A stretch of DNA of 37,901 nucleotides from Anthropogastromicrobium sp050944455 (GTDB lineage: Bacteria > Bacillota > Clostridia > Lachnospirales > Lachnospiraceae). The DNA is taken from NCBI GenBank assembly GCA_050944455.1, contig JBMNRC010000026.1, positions 1-37,901 of the forward strand. The letters run 5' to 3'. Below the pieces are notes generated by a model. That model had not been told where the DNA came from, made no database searches, and was given only the letters and a program-made list of their open reading frames with translations. The translations under genes were made by a program, and so were the position numbers. Below, piece after piece: positions 7,611-15,995 of the stretch (its first letter is position 1; each line of letters starts with the position of its first letter).

Positions 7611-7883
7611 TTAGTTCTCGGAAGCAGTGGTCTCGTCCGCTTCGCTCTCAGCAGCCTCGGTGGTATCCTCAGCTGTAGTGGTGGTATCCTCCGCCGTTGT
7701 GGTCGTGGTCGTGGAAGATGCCTTGGTAGTGGAAGCTGCCGTCGTAGTTGCTTCTGCGGTGGTAGTAGTAGCTGCGGTTGTCGTTGTAGCTGCGGTTGTC
7801 GTCTTATCAGAAGAGCTTCCACATGCTGCCAGCGAAACCATCATCATAGCCGCCGCTGCAACTGCCAAAATTCTCTTTTTCAT
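7611..7883 (-). CDS. Small Thr/Ala/Glu-rich lipoprotein
   Basis: A 90-residue protein. It has a short positive N-terminus, a hydrophobic stretch and a lipobox (SLAAC), so it is predicted to be lipid-anchored on the outer face of the membrane after about 20 residues. The mature part is almost wholly Thr, Ala, Ser, Asp and Glu, with runs of TTTAA and TTTAED and no fold that I recognise. It may be an O-glycosylated or flexible surface spacer. The second of two adjacent ATG codons (7883) is chosen because GGGAGGA lies seven bases before it; 7886 is equally readable. It has its own promoter (7948-7976) and terminator, so it is monocistronic. Confidence 0.75.
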   Translation of the reverse strand: MKKRILAVAAAAMMMVSLAACGSSSDKTTTAATTTTAATTTTAEATTTAASTTKASSTTTTTTAEDTTTTAEDTTEAAESEADETTASEN

Positions 7884-7947
7884 CATTCATTCCTCCCAAT
7901 TCAATGGTAAATCATTGGATAACCGGATTTTCCGGATATCGAGTCGT

Positions 7948-7976
7948 ATTATACGCAAAAAAATCTGATTCGTCCA
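7948..7976 (-). promoter_or_regulatory. Predicted promoter of the lipoprotein gene
   Basis: The minus strand has TGGACG, a 17-base spacer and a perfect TATAAT. The transcript would start near 7941, about 58 bases before the start codon. Confidence 0.6.
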
Positions 7977-8076
7977 GCCCATAAGTGTAAAGAAACTGTG
8001 AACAGTATGCTAAATATATAAACATTCCTGCCAGTCAGCAGATGACGGCATCCTCTGCGGGCTGTGCAGCGGCAAA

Positions 8077-8955
8077 TCACTTCCCGGTGATCATTTTCCG
8101 GTATTCAGAGGGGGTAAACTTTGTCGTCTTCTTGAACATGCTGGCGAAATACTGGGAGTTTTCACCGAAACCGGATTTTTCAGCGATGTCCGTGATCAGA
8201 AGGTCGCTGCTCCGCGCCAGCAGTTTCATCGCGAAACGGATCCGGTAATTCAGCAGATAAGTAGTAAACTTCTGCTTCACCTCCCGGGAGAAAACTTTAC
8301 CCAGGTAATCTTCATTCAGGTACATCTTGTTTGCGGAAATCCATTTCAGCGAAAGGTCCGGATTGGCGAATTCATCGTCGATGATCTTCAGCAGTTTTTT
8401 GACAGTCTGTGAATACTCCACCGCCCGGGCCGGAGCCGTCAGCCCGGCTTCCAGGCTGCCGGCCGCTTCCGGGGCCAGTTTCTCGTCCGCCGCCGGGCTG
8501 TTTTCCCGCGCGGTCCCGAATCTGTGCTCCCTGCATTCTGATATGGCGTGCAGGAGCGCGTTCTGGTCGATCGGTTTCAGAAGATAGTCTCTGCATCCCA
8601 TGCGAAGTGCCCTCTGGCAATAGGAAAAATCGGCATACCCGCTCATCACGATTATCTCCATCGACGGTTTCATCGCCCTGGCGCGCCTGATCAGCTCCAG
8701 TCCGTCCATCACCGGCATCACGATGTCAGTAAGCATCAGGTCCGCCTCGTGTTTACCGAGATAATCGAGTGCCTGTGCCGCGTTCGCCGCGCTCTCCACA
8801 ATCTCAATCCCATAATCCTTCCAGGGAACCTGCCGGGTGATCGAATCGCGGACAAACTCTTCGTCGTCAACAAAGATTACACGGTATATCCGGCTATCTT
8901 CCGCTGTTTCAGGTTTCCCTTCCCCATCATTCCGGGTTTCCCTTTTCTCTGTCAT
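8077..8955 (-). CDS. YesN-type response regulator, AraC family
   Basis: DNA-binding response regulator of 292 residues. A receiver domain runs from about residue 23 to 140, with the phospho-acceptor Asp77 (LMLTDIVMPVMDG), the acidic pair FVDDE, a switch Ser (VMSGYA) and the conserved Lys (LLKPID). A variable linker (about 150-190) leads to two AraC-type helix-turn-helix motifs (about 195-290) ending FTPSEYRKM. It is the partner of the YesM-type kinase 184 bases upstream; the gap holds three 46-bp repeats. The ribosome site is weak (AAGAGAG). The adjacent sugar ABC transporter is the probable target, as is usual for YesMN pairs; that link is inferred from position. Confidence 0.92.
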   Translation of the reverse strand: MTEKRETRNDGEGKPETAEDSRIYRVIFVDDEEFVRDSITRQVPWKDYGIEIVESAANAAQALDYLGKHEADLMLTDIVMPVMDGLELIRRARAMKPSMEIIVMSGYADFSYCQRALRMGCRDYLLKPIDQNALLHAISECREHRFGTARENSPAADEKLAPEAAGSLEAGLTAPARAVEYSQTVKKLLKIIDDEFANPDLSLKWISANKMYLNEDYLGKVFSREVKQKFTTYLLNYRIRFAMKLLARSSDLLITDIAEKSGFGENSQYFASMFKKTTKFTPSEYRKMITGK

Positions 8956-8991
8956 TTCCGTTCTCTCTTTTCGTTCTTTCGGTCAGCCGTT

Positions 8992-9126
8992 TCCGCTGTC
9001 ATGTCGGGCGCCTTGTTCCGCCGCTCAGGCATCGGTGTCCGCTGTCATGTCAGGCGCCCTGTTCTGCCGCTCAGGCATCAATGTCCGCTGTCATGTCGGG
9101 CGCCCTGTTCCGCCATTCGGCATCCT
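8992..9126. repeat. Three 46-bp tandem repeats between kinase and regulator genes
   Basis: Units start at 8992, 9038 and 9084, each opening TCCGCTGTCATGTC and differing at a few bases; the third is partly degenerate. They sit between the kinase stop codon and the regulator start. No coding function is seen. Confidence 0.85.
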
Positions 9127-9139
9127 TTTCTCTGCTTCG

Positions 9140-10933
9140 TCAGGCATCCTGTTTTCTCAGGCACTCTTCCACGCTCATCGCCGCAAAAGCTGCCTGCACA
9201 ACGGTTTCTCTTTTCTCTTCGTCAAAATAGACCTGAATGCCATACTGCGGGCCGTAAATCGTGCGGATTCTCTCGTCGATGTTCAGCAGGCTGACGCCGT
9301 TTCCATGCGGGGTAATCTCCCCGGTGCGGAGTCTTCTCATCAGATCTTTCTCCGGCGCCGGCCCGTTATCTCTGACCTGGCAGAGGCACAGTTCATTCCT
9401 CTGTTCGACATGCACCCGGATTGTGCACGGATCCACCATGCGCTCGACTCCGTAGGTGATCGCGTTTTCGATCAGAGGCTGAAGCATGAATCTGGGGACG
9501 GCAAGGCTGCTGCACTCCCCGGGAACATCGAAACTGATGATCATCCTGTCTCCGAACCTCTTTTTCTGCAGGGCAATATACTGGCATGCGATATCCAGTT
9601 CCTCATCCAGAGTGACAACCGGGTTGTGATTGCTGACCGTCTGATGCAGCAGGCCACTCAGGCTGCTGATCGTCTCCGCTGTTTCATCAGCCTTTTCGTC
9701 TTTCGCCAGCCAGTAGATGAAGTTCAGGGAATTATACAGGAAATGGGGATTCATCTGCGACTGAAGCGCGGACAGCTGCGCGTCCTTCGCGAGAATCTGC
9801 TTGCGGTAGTTATCGCGGACCAGCCGGTTGATCCGGTCGGACATCGCGTTGAAGGCTCTTTCCAGCTCGAAGACGTCCCTGTCTTTTTCGTCCAGAGGCT
9901 GGTACTGCGGCAGAAAATCGTCTTTGGACGGCGAGATCTTCCGGATATAATCGGTAAACTGCCTCACGCCGCGCGTTGTCCGGTGGGACAGAAACGCCGC
10001 CATCAATATCGCCGCGCCCGAAAAACCGAGAAAAATCAGAAGATATTGCGCAAACACTCGCCTGATTTCCGAAAAAAGGCTGTTGTACGGCGTCAGTGCG
10101 TAGTACAGGAACCGGTTTCCGCTGTCCCGCAGAACAACCTCAAAGTAGCGGCTGCCGTTCAATTCCACAATTTTGTAATCTTCGGTGCTCTCCGCTGCAA
10201 TCAGGTCCAGATTATCCGCCGCTTCTCTCCGCAGAGAGGAATTTCGGCTCAGGACATACAGGAGACTGCCGTCCTCCGACCGCATGACGACCGCCCCGTC
10301 GAAAGTGTCCGTCAGCACGGACGCCATTTTCGAAGCGCTGACCATCAGCACTATGGTGCCGATATGCCGCATGGTAAGGTCTTTCTTCTCCCGTACCTCC
10401 CGCGCGAAAATCAGGATATCTTCGTTTCCGGTATAGTCGGTCCCCGGCAGCAGAACGTAATCTCCTCCCGCACTGACAGCCAGTTCATTTACTTTTTCTG
10501 CCGCCTGGATTCCAAGACGGATGTACCTGGTGGAGGCAACCGTCTGGACTTCTCCCCTGTTGTCAATGAAATTGGCGCAGACAACCGCGTGGTTTTCGGA
10601 AATCTGCCTCTGGATTTCCCCGGTGATCTCAGTCAGCAGCACGGCCCGCCGCGAGGACGTCCCATCCTGTTCCGTCTCCAGAAGGCGGCTGCCGTTATCC
10701 TGTACTTCATCGCAGACAATCAGGCTGTAAGTCAGGTTTTCCAGATCCGTCAGCTGATCTTCCACCGTAGAGACGGACGAATCCATCAGCTCGCAGTTCA
10801 GATGGTAGAAATAGCTGAAATTTGCCGCTTCCATCCGGTACATAACCGCGGACGTGGACACGACCAGAAGTATCAGCGTCAGGATGATAATGGCCGCCAT
10901 GTGCTGTGACAGCGATAATTTTCTGCGTTTCAA
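9140..10933 (-). CDS. YesM-type sensor histidine kinase
   Basis: Membrane sensor kinase of about 597 residues. It has a first helix at about 12-31, an extracytoplasmic sensing region to about 290, a second helix at about 294-315, a HAMP-like linker, then the His_kinase domain with His397 (SQMNPHFLYNSL) and a GHKL ATPase domain (N-box LIENAITYG, DNGPAP, GVSLLNIDER). It probably senses a sugar or glycan fragment and phosphorylates the regulator encoded next. The start is a TTG at 10933: GGTGGAGG lies eight bases before it, while the upstream TTG at 10951 has no site. Tandem repeats of 46 and 47 bp lie on both sides of the gene. Confidence 0.92.
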   Translation of the reverse strand: MKRRKLSLSQHMAAIIILTLILLVVSTSAVMYRMEAANFSYFYHLNCELMDSSVSTVEDQLTDLENLTYSLIVCDEVQDNGSRLLETEQDGTSSRRAVLLTEITGEIQRQISENHAVVCANFIDNRGEVQTVASTRYIRLGIQAAEKVNELAVSAGGDYVLLPGTDYTGNEDILIFAREVREKKDLTMRHIGTIVLMVSASKMASVLTDTFDGAVVMRSEDGSLLYVLSRNSSLRREAADNLDLIAAESTEDYKIVELNGSRYFEVVLRDSGNRFLYYALTPYNSLFSEIRRVFAQYLLIFLGFSGAAILMAAFLSHRTTRGVRQFTDYIRKISPSKDDFLPQYQPLDEKDRDVFELERAFNAMSDRINRLVRDNYRKQILAKDAQLSALQSQMNPHFLYNSLNFIYWLAKDEKADETAETISSLSGLLHQTVSNHNPVVTLDEELDIACQYIALQKKRFGDRMIISFDVPGECSSLAVPRFMLQPLIENAITYGVERMVDPCTIRVHVEQRNELCLCQVRDNGPAPEKDLMRRLRTGEITPHGNGVSLLNIDERIRTIYGPQYGIQVYFDEEKRETVVQAAFAAMSVEECLRKQDA

Positions 10934-11026
10934 GGGAAGATCCTCCACCAATGTCCTCCGCCCGGACTGCCGACGGCGGAAGTCCGGCTGCCAGGGCAGC
11001 CGGCTGTTCCGGGGTTCTGCGTTTTA

Positions 11027-11140
11027 GGAATCCGTCTGCCGCGGATCCGGCTGTTCCAAAATTCAGCTGTTTCGGAATTCATCTGCCGCGGACCTGGCTG
11101 TTCCAGAATTCAGCTGTTCCGGAATCCGTCTGCCGCGGAC
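11027..11140. repeat. 47-bp tandem repeats upstream of the kinase gene
   Basis: Units start at 11027, 11074 and 11121 (GGAATCCGTCTGCCGCGGA type); the third is partial. They contain the alternating phrases CTGTTCC and CTGCCGCGG. The array lies between the kinase gene and the terminator of the transporter genes. Confidence 0.8.
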
Positions 11141-11150
11141 CCGTGTGTTT

Positions 11151-11180
11151 AAAGAAAAGCCGGAAGATTTCTCTTCCGGC
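11151..11180 (-). terminator. Terminator of the sugar ABC transporter operon
   Basis: GCCGGAAGA and TCTTCCGGC form a perfect 9-bp stem with a 4-base loop, followed on the minus strand by TTTTCTTT. It lies 225 bases after the last permease gene. Bases 11181-11404 hold no gene. Confidence 0.85.
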
Positions 11181-11318
11181 ATTCTTTCGGTAAGCATTCA
11201 AGCCGGACGTGCCGGCGCCGAGGATAACACAGATTCTTCCCCGGGTTCAGTCCTCACCGGGATAGTTCCGGCATGAACTGCGGCGGCCGGCTGTTTTCGC
11301 ACGTGTATCACTGTCCAT

Positions 11319-11347
11319 ATTATACAGCGCCGGCATCCGTTTTTCAG
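11319..11347 (-). promoter_or_regulatory. Possible promoter for the kinase gene
   Basis: A perfect TATAAT (minus strand) has only CTGAAA 17 bases upstream. Its transcript would have to cross the terminator at 11151-11180 to reach the kinase gene at 10933, so either read-through occurs or the true promoter is elsewhere. Confidence 0.25.
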
Positions 11348-11404
11348 CCGCGGCGGAATTTTTCCTTTTCTCCGCCGCGCCGCCCGCGTCCGCCTCCCGG
11401 TCTG

Positions 11405-12247
11405 TCATCCCTTCAGGCCGGAAGTCGCGATCCCGTCGACGATATATCTCTGCGTCAGCAGGAAAAGGATGATCACGGGGAGCAGTGACAGTACGCACAT
11501 CGCAAACATAGCCCCGTAATCCGATACTGCCGTCGGATCCGTGAACAATTTCAGTGCGATCGCGACCGTATAATTCTTCGGATTGTTCAGGTACAGCAGG
11601 GAACCCATGAAGTCATCCCACTTCCAGTAGAAAGCGAAGATGGCGCTTGTCGCGATGGCCGGGACAATCAGCGGAAGCATCACGTAAATGAACAGGCGGA
11701 TCTTGCCGCAGCCGTCGATCTCCGCCGCTTCGTCCAGTTCTTTCGGGATACCCTGGATGAACTGCATGATCAGGAAGATGAAAAACGCTCTTCCGCCCCA
11801 TTCCGGGACCACCAGCGGCAGGAAGGTATCGACCCATCCCAGCTTGTGGAAAATAATGTACTGCGGAACAATCAGGACCTGGGACGGAACCATCATCGTG
11901 ATCATCATCATCAGGAACCAGAAGCGGCGTCCCGCGAACTTCACCCTCGAAAATCCGTAAGCCGCCGTGGCGGATCCGAAGATGTTTCCGAGAACCGACA
12001 GGAACGTGACGATAAATGAGTTTTTGAAGAAGGTGGCGAATGTCGTTCCGCCGAAGCCCTTCCAGCCGTTGCGGTAGTTGTCCAGGTGCCATTCCGTCGG
12101 AATCAGCTGTCCCACGGTGGAGAGCACATCTTCGCTTGCCTTGAAGGAGCTGAAGAACATCCAGATCAGCGGATAGACCATGATGAATCCGATCCCGGCG
12201 ACAAACACGTGAAAGAGGATGGTATTCACGACTTTTTTCTTTTTCAT
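11405..12247 (-). CDS. Carbohydrate ABC transporter permease (MalG type)
   Basis: Inner-membrane subunit of a CUT1-family sugar importer, 280 residues with six predicted helices. The EAA loop that docks the ATPase reads ELDEAAEIDGCGKIRLF (about residues 175-191). The N-terminal MKKKKVVNT and the C-terminal IVDGIATSGLKG are typical of the family. It overlaps the upstream permease gene by four bases (ATGA), indicating translational coupling. No ATPase gene is present, as is common for CUT1 systems in Firmicutes that share an MsmK-like ATPase. The substrate is unknown. Confidence 0.94.
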   Translation of the reverse strand: MKKKKVVNTILFHVFVAGIGFIMVYPLIWMFFSSFKASEDVLSTVGQLIPTEWHLDNYRNGWKGFGGTTFATFFKNSFIVTFLSVLGNIFGSATAAYGFSRVKFAGRRFWFLMMMITMMVPSQVLIVPQYIIFHKLGWVDTFLPLVVPEWGGRAFFIFLIMQFIQGIPKELDEAAEIDGCGKIRLFIYVMLPLIVPAIATSAIFAFYWKWDDFMGSLLYLNNPKNYTVAIALKLFTDPTAVSDYGAMFAMCVLSLLPVIILFLLTQRYIVDGIATSGLKG

Positions 12248-13209
12248 GCCGCCGCCTTCTTTCTGCCTCTGCGCTTCTTCGGCTTCGCGTCGTTGCTCAT
12301 CGAATTCTCATAGAACACCCACATGCTGGATGACCTGAAGATCAGCGCCGTGAAGATGCCGATGATCACCAGAAGGACCCAGGCGAGCGCGCAGCCGTAG
12401 CCCATCTTGTAGTAGGCGAAACTCTGCCGGTACAGGTACAGGGCGTACATCAGGGTGCGGTTCATCGGGCCTCCGTCGGTGATAATCATCGCCTGGGAGA
12501 ATACCATGAATCCGCCGATCATCTGCATGACGAGGTTGAAGAAAATGATCGGGGTGAGGAGCGGCAGCGTGATGTAAAAGAACTTTTTGACCGGGCCCGC
12601 GCCATCCACCTGGGCTGCCTCGTAATAGCTCTTCGGAATCTGCTTCAGTCCGGAAAGGAAGATCAGCATCGGGGAGCCGAACTGCCAGATGAACAGAAGG
12701 ATAATGCTCCACAGTGCCGTATCCTTGTTGGATATCCAGCTGATCGTGCAGTTGATGCCGAGCGCCTGCAGTGCCGTGTTGAAAACACCGGTCTTGGAGA
12801 ACACATATCTCCACATGACGGACACAGCCACACTGCCGCCCAGGATCGAGGGGAGGTAGTAGACAATGCGGTACAGCGGGATCATCTTTGAATCGCGGTT
12901 CAGGATCAGTGCTACGATCAGGGCAAACAGAAGCCTGAGCGGGATCGAGATGAACACGAATTTGAAGGTCACTCCCAGCGACTGTTTGAACAGCCTGTCG
13001 GAAGTGAACATCTTGATATAGTTGTCCAGGCCGACGAATTTCGGAGCGGACAGCATATCGTATTCCGTGAGAGAAAGGAAAAATGACGCGACAAACGGTA
13101 CCGCCGTAAAGGCGAGAAAGCACACCAGCCAGGGTCCGATGAACAGATACCCGATCAGGTTTTCTTTTCTCCTGCGCTTCCGCATGCCCGCAGACACAGT
13201 GGATTTCAT
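12244..13209 (-). CDS. Carbohydrate ABC transporter permease (MalF/UgpA type)
   Basis: Partner permease of 321 residues with six helices. The N-terminus is basic (MRKRRRKENLIGYLFIGPWL) and the EAA loop is YYEAAQVDGAGPVKKFF. The start at 13209 is preferred because AAGGGGG lies six bases upstream; the frame extends 14 codons further without a site. It is 142 bases after the binding-protein gene, a gap that holds a stem-loop, and it couples by four bases to the second permease. Confidence 0.94.
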   Translation of the reverse strand: MKSTVSAGMRKRRRKENLIGYLFIGPWLVCFLAFTAVPFVASFFLSLTEYDMLSAPKFVGLDNYIKMFTSDRLFKQSLGVTFKFVFISIPLRLLFALIVALILNRDSKMIPLYRIVYYLPSILGGSVAVSVMWRYVFSKTGVFNTALQALGINCTISWISNKDTALWSIILLFIWQFGSPMLIFLSGLKQIPKSYYEAAQVDGAGPVKKFFYITLPLLTPIIFFNLVMQMIGGFMVFSQAMIITDGGPMNRTLMYALYLYRQSFAYYKMGYGCALAWVLLVIIGIFTALIFRSSSMWVFYENSMSNDAKPKKRRGRKKAAA

Positions 13210-13226
13210 GACAGGCCCCCTTAACC

Positions 13227-13256
13227 GCAGAATGGAGGCCTCCGCCTCCACTCTGC
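13227..13256 (-). promoter_or_regulatory. Stem-loop between binding protein and permease genes
   Basis: GCAGAGTGGAGGC pairs with GGCCTCCATTCTGC on the minus strand, with one mismatch. No U-tract follows. Hairpins at this place in sugar ABC operons typically protect the binding-protein message and lower permease expression. Confidence 0.5.
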
Positions 13257-13351
13257 ATTAAAATCTTTGCAAATTCTCCGCGGACTCTTCCCCGTGAAAG
13301 CCCCGGGGACAGCCGCAGTATTTTCTTTGTCCGGTTTATTCCCCGTCCGGA

Positions 13352-14656
13352 TTATTCCGGAAGGATGGAAGAAGACTGGTCAATGAAATCCTGGATGCAG
13401 TCTTCCGGAGTCATCTCACCGTACATGACGGAGGTGTAATCGTTCTTCAGAACGGAGATCGCCTCGGCGGAATTGACCGGGTCAGCCGGATTGACGGACG
13501 GGACAACTTCCTGTACTCTGCCGACGTAGTTCAGGACGGTCTTGATGTCATCGGAGACATCGTCGCTGTTGGCCAGGAGATCGCGAAGCTCAGTGTTCAG
13601 GTAGATGCCGCGGTCAGTTCCGAGAAGCTGGCAGGCGTCCTCATCGTTGATCAGGTAATTGATCACAGCCGCAGCAGCCGCCGGATCTTCGCAGTTCTTG
13701 GAAATGCACCAGTACATGTTCGGGTTGAGATACATGCCGGTCTGCTCGCCGTCGTCAAGCTTCGGAAGCATAACCATGTCGTAGGACGCGTCGCCCGCGC
13801 CGGCATAGATTGTGTAATAGTTGCTCAGGATGAAGGACATTGCCGACTGACCGGTGACAATGTAGTTCTCTTCCGTTGTGGACCAGGCGATCTGAATCTC
13901 CGGATCCACGAAGTATCCGGCGTCAACGCCGTCCTTGATATCCTGGATGGCAGACTCCACAGCGCTCTTCACGTCATCGTCATCTGCCCACGGAAGGGAC
14001 TCGCCGTCCTCGGAGAAGAAATCATAGCCGAAGCAGCGGACCATATCCTCGACAAGCCATCTTGCCTCGGCGAGGAACGGGATATCCGTCTGTACGCCGG
14101 TCTTGTCATAGATATCTTTCGCCGTCTGGATGAAATCGCTCCAGGTCCAGTCGTCGGTCGGATAATCGATGCCGGCCTCGTCAAAGATATCCTTGTTGAA
14201 CATCACGCCGACGGTATTCACGCCGGTAGTGATACCTGCCATCTGCCCGTCGACGACACCGCCGGAAAGGCTGTCGACATCAATGTATTCGGTGCTGATC
14301 GTTCCGTCGTCGATGTACTGCTGCAGATCAATGATCTGTCCGTTTCTGGAATAGTTGATGATATCGGTGGTGGACATCTGAATGATGTCAGGAAGGTTGT
14401 TGCCGACCGCCTGTGTCGCCAGGTTCTCGAAGTAGCTGTCCCAGCTGGTGTACTCATAGGTCATGGTCACGCCGGTTTTTTCGGCGTAAGCGTCGAGCGC
14501 GGCGATGGTAGCGTTGTGGCGCTCCTGGCTGCCCCACCATGCGACACGCAGCTCAGCGTCGGAAGCCTCTTCCGATGTGGCTTCGTCCGCGTACACAGTT
14601 GTCCCCAGTGCCATCATTGCGGCCATAGAGATCGCGACAATTCTTCTGATTTTCAT
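13352..14656 (-). CDS. Extracellular sugar-binding protein (family 1)
   Basis: Solute-binding protein of 434 residues for the permeases encoded next. The N-terminus is an export signal (MKIRRIVAISMAAMMALG) with a likely signal peptidase I site after VYA, then an acidic start. There is no Cys lipobox, which is odd because Gram-positive binding proteins are usually lipid-anchored. Family-1 marks are the AWWG strand, the NLPDIIQMSTTDI segment and several aromatic residues along the sugar cleft (ITTGVNTVGVMFNKD, ADPVNSAEA). The start has a strong AAAGGAGG site. A leader of about 40 bases follows a -10 with a poor -35, suggesting activator control, plausibly by the YesN-type regulator 5.7 kb away. 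Confidence 0.93.
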   Translation of the reverse strand: MKIRRIVAISMAAMMALGTTVYADEATSEEASDAELRVAWWGSQERHNATIAALDAYAEKTGVTMTYEYTSWDSYFENLATQAVGNNLPDIIQMSTTDIINYSRNGQIIDLQQYIDDGTISTEYIDVDSLSGGVVDGQMAGITTGVNTVGVMFNKDIFDEAGIDYPTDDWTWSDFIQTAKDIYDKTGVQTDIPFLAEARWLVEDMVRCFGYDFFSEDGESLPWADDDDVKSAVESAIQDIKDGVDAGYFVDPEIQIAWSTTEENYIVTGQSAMSFILSNYYTIYAGAGDASYDMVMLPKLDDGEQTGMYLNPNMYWCISKNCEDPAAAAAVINYLINDEDACQLLGTDRGIYLNTELRDLLANSDDVSDDIKTVLNYVGRVQEVVPSVNPADPVNSAEAISVLKNDYTSVMYGEMTPEDCIQDFIDQSSSILPE

Positions 14657-14701
14657 TGATTTTTTCCTCCTTTGGCGGGTCTGCCCGCTTGTTCTGGTTC
14701 A

Positions 14702-14707
14702 ATTATA
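14702..14707 (-). promoter_or_regulatory. -10 box of the sugar transporter operon
   Basis: A perfect TATAAT on the minus strand lies 46 bases before the binding-protein start codon. No good -35 is found 16-19 bases upstream, as expected for a promoter that needs an AraC-type activator. An AT-rich block (14708-14770) with a repeated GAAAATT at 28-base spacing could hold the activator sites. Confidence 0.45.
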
Positions 14708-14924
14708 CCCAAATATGAACGATAAAATTTTCAAAAATCCGACCAGTTTGTTCAATTTTCAGACCTTCTTCCTTTTATCCGGTTTTCTCCGCCTCTGTTT
14801 CCGTGATTTTGTCAGTCCGGGCGTTTCATTTTCTCATTATCTGTCCGGGGACTGACCGTCCGACGCCCCCAGCTCCGCTTTTCGGTCTCTGGCCTGGCAG
14901 GCGGCAGATTATCTGCCGTCCGGG

Positions 14925-14994
14925 CGTGTCAGTTATTTCCCAGGCGCATCAGGCACAGGCAGGGCACCGACGTGTCAGTTTATCCCAGGCGCAT
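14925..14994. repeat. 46-bp direct repeat downstream of uridine kinase
   Basis: CGTGTCAGTT followed by CCCAGGCGCATC occurs at 14925 and again at 14971, a period of 46. The second copy is partial. No gene lies between 14657 and 15114. Confidence 0.7.
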
Positions 14995-15012
14995 CCCCGG
15001 GGAAGCATTCCA

Positions 15013-15065
15013 TAAAAAATCCCCCTCCGCAGAACCATGGCTTTCCAGGTTCTGTGAAAGGGGAT
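15013..15065 (-). terminator. Intrinsic terminator of the pepF-udp-udk unit
   Basis: ATCCCC..CAGAACC and GGTTCTG..GGGGAT form a long stem (with a few mismatches) around an 11-base loop, followed on the minus strand by a run of T. It lies 50 bases after the uridine kinase stop. Confidence 0.85.
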
Positions 15066-15114
15066 ACTTCCGGGGCTGATCCGCGGAGTCCCGCCGTCTG
15101 TCGGTCTCCTGCTC

Positions 15115-15924
15115 TCAGGCCCTCTCTTTCTGTCTTATCCGCTCCAGATGTTTTTCGATACGATTCTCAATCATTTCCATGGCCACTGAGTTCTTCCCGC
15201 CCGTCGGGACGATGATATCCGCGTTCTTCTTGCTGGGTTCGACGAACTGCTCGTGCATCGGCTTTACGGTCGAAAGGTACTGGTTGATCACGGAGTCCAG
15301 CGTTCTCGCGCGCTCCTGGACGTCCCGCTTGATCCGGCGGATCAGGCGGATATCCGCGTCCGTGTCGACGAAAATCTTGATGTCCATCATATCGACCAGC
15401 CTCTGGTCGGAAAAGATCAGGATGCCTTCCACAATGATCACGCTGCTGGGATAGATCATCTTCCAGTTCTGGCTGCGGTTGTGGATAGTGAAATCGTAGA
15501 TCGGGCTCTTGATCGGCTTGCCGGCCTTGAGTTTCTTCAGGTGCTCAATCAGAAGGTCCGTGTCAAAAGCGTTCGGATGGTCGTAGTTGAGTTTGGACCG
15601 CTCTTCCAGCGTCATGTTATTGTGGGCCTTGTAATAATCGTCGTGATGGATCACCGTGATATTTTCCCCGAACTGGCGGACAATGCGCTGGGTGAGCGTG
15701 GATTTTCCGCTGCCGGTTCCTCCGGCGATGCCGATCACAAGAATGTCGCCTTCCTTCCCGGTCTGGTGAGTCAGGTCTCCCGCGTCCGGCACAACGACCG
15801 AATCATCTCCGGCAGCCTGGTCTTCCATGGTATCGGTTCCCGGTTCCGGCGGCTGGTTGTTCAGAACCTCTCCCGCCTGCTCCTGCTCTTCCTCCGGAAG
15901 GATGAAATCTTTTTCCCTGTTCAT
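15115..15924 (-). CDS. udk: Uridine kinase-like protein
   Basis: Phosphorylates uridine (and usually cytidine) to the monophosphate for pyrimidine salvage. The core (from about residue 60) has the P-loop AGGTGSGKST, the HHDDYYK segment, the YDFTIHNR substrate loop and the IFVDTDADIRLIRRIKRD lid. The protein has 269 residues against the usual 205-215: about 58 extra acidic N-terminal residues (Glu/Gln/Asp/Pro-rich) precede the core and have no known counterpart. The start at 15924 has GAGAGG eight bases upstream; an internal Met33 has no better site. It is downstream of uridine phosphorylase (71-base gap), so the two offer alternative fates of uridine. Confidence 0.88.
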   Translation of the reverse strand: MNREKDFILPEEEQEQAGEVLNNQPPEPGTDTMEDQAAGDDSVVVPDAGDLTHQTGKEGDILVIGIAGGTGSGKSTLTQRIVRQFGENITVIHHDDYYKAHNNMTLEERSKLNYDHPNAFDTDLLIEHLKKLKAGKPIKSPIYDFTIHNRSQNWKMIYPSSVIIVEGILIFSDQRLVDMMDIKIFVDTDADIRLIRRIKRDVQERARTLDSVINQYLSTVKPMHEQFVEPSKKNADIIVPTGGKNSVAMEMIENRIEKHLERIRQKERA

Positions 15925-15995
15925 TCTCCTGTCCTCTCCGCCGCAGCCCGCATCGTATCTGTGAACAGCGGCAGGTTTTTGTTCAGGCCTGCCTG

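Noticed and set aside
8992..9126. Possible CRISPR array
   Set aside because: The 46-bp units are contiguous with no unique spacers, and no cas gene is present. The same applies to the other arrays.
11247..11498. 83-codon minus-strand frame overlapping the permease end
   Set aside because: Overlaps the C-terminus of the MalG-type permease in another frame and has no ribosome site.
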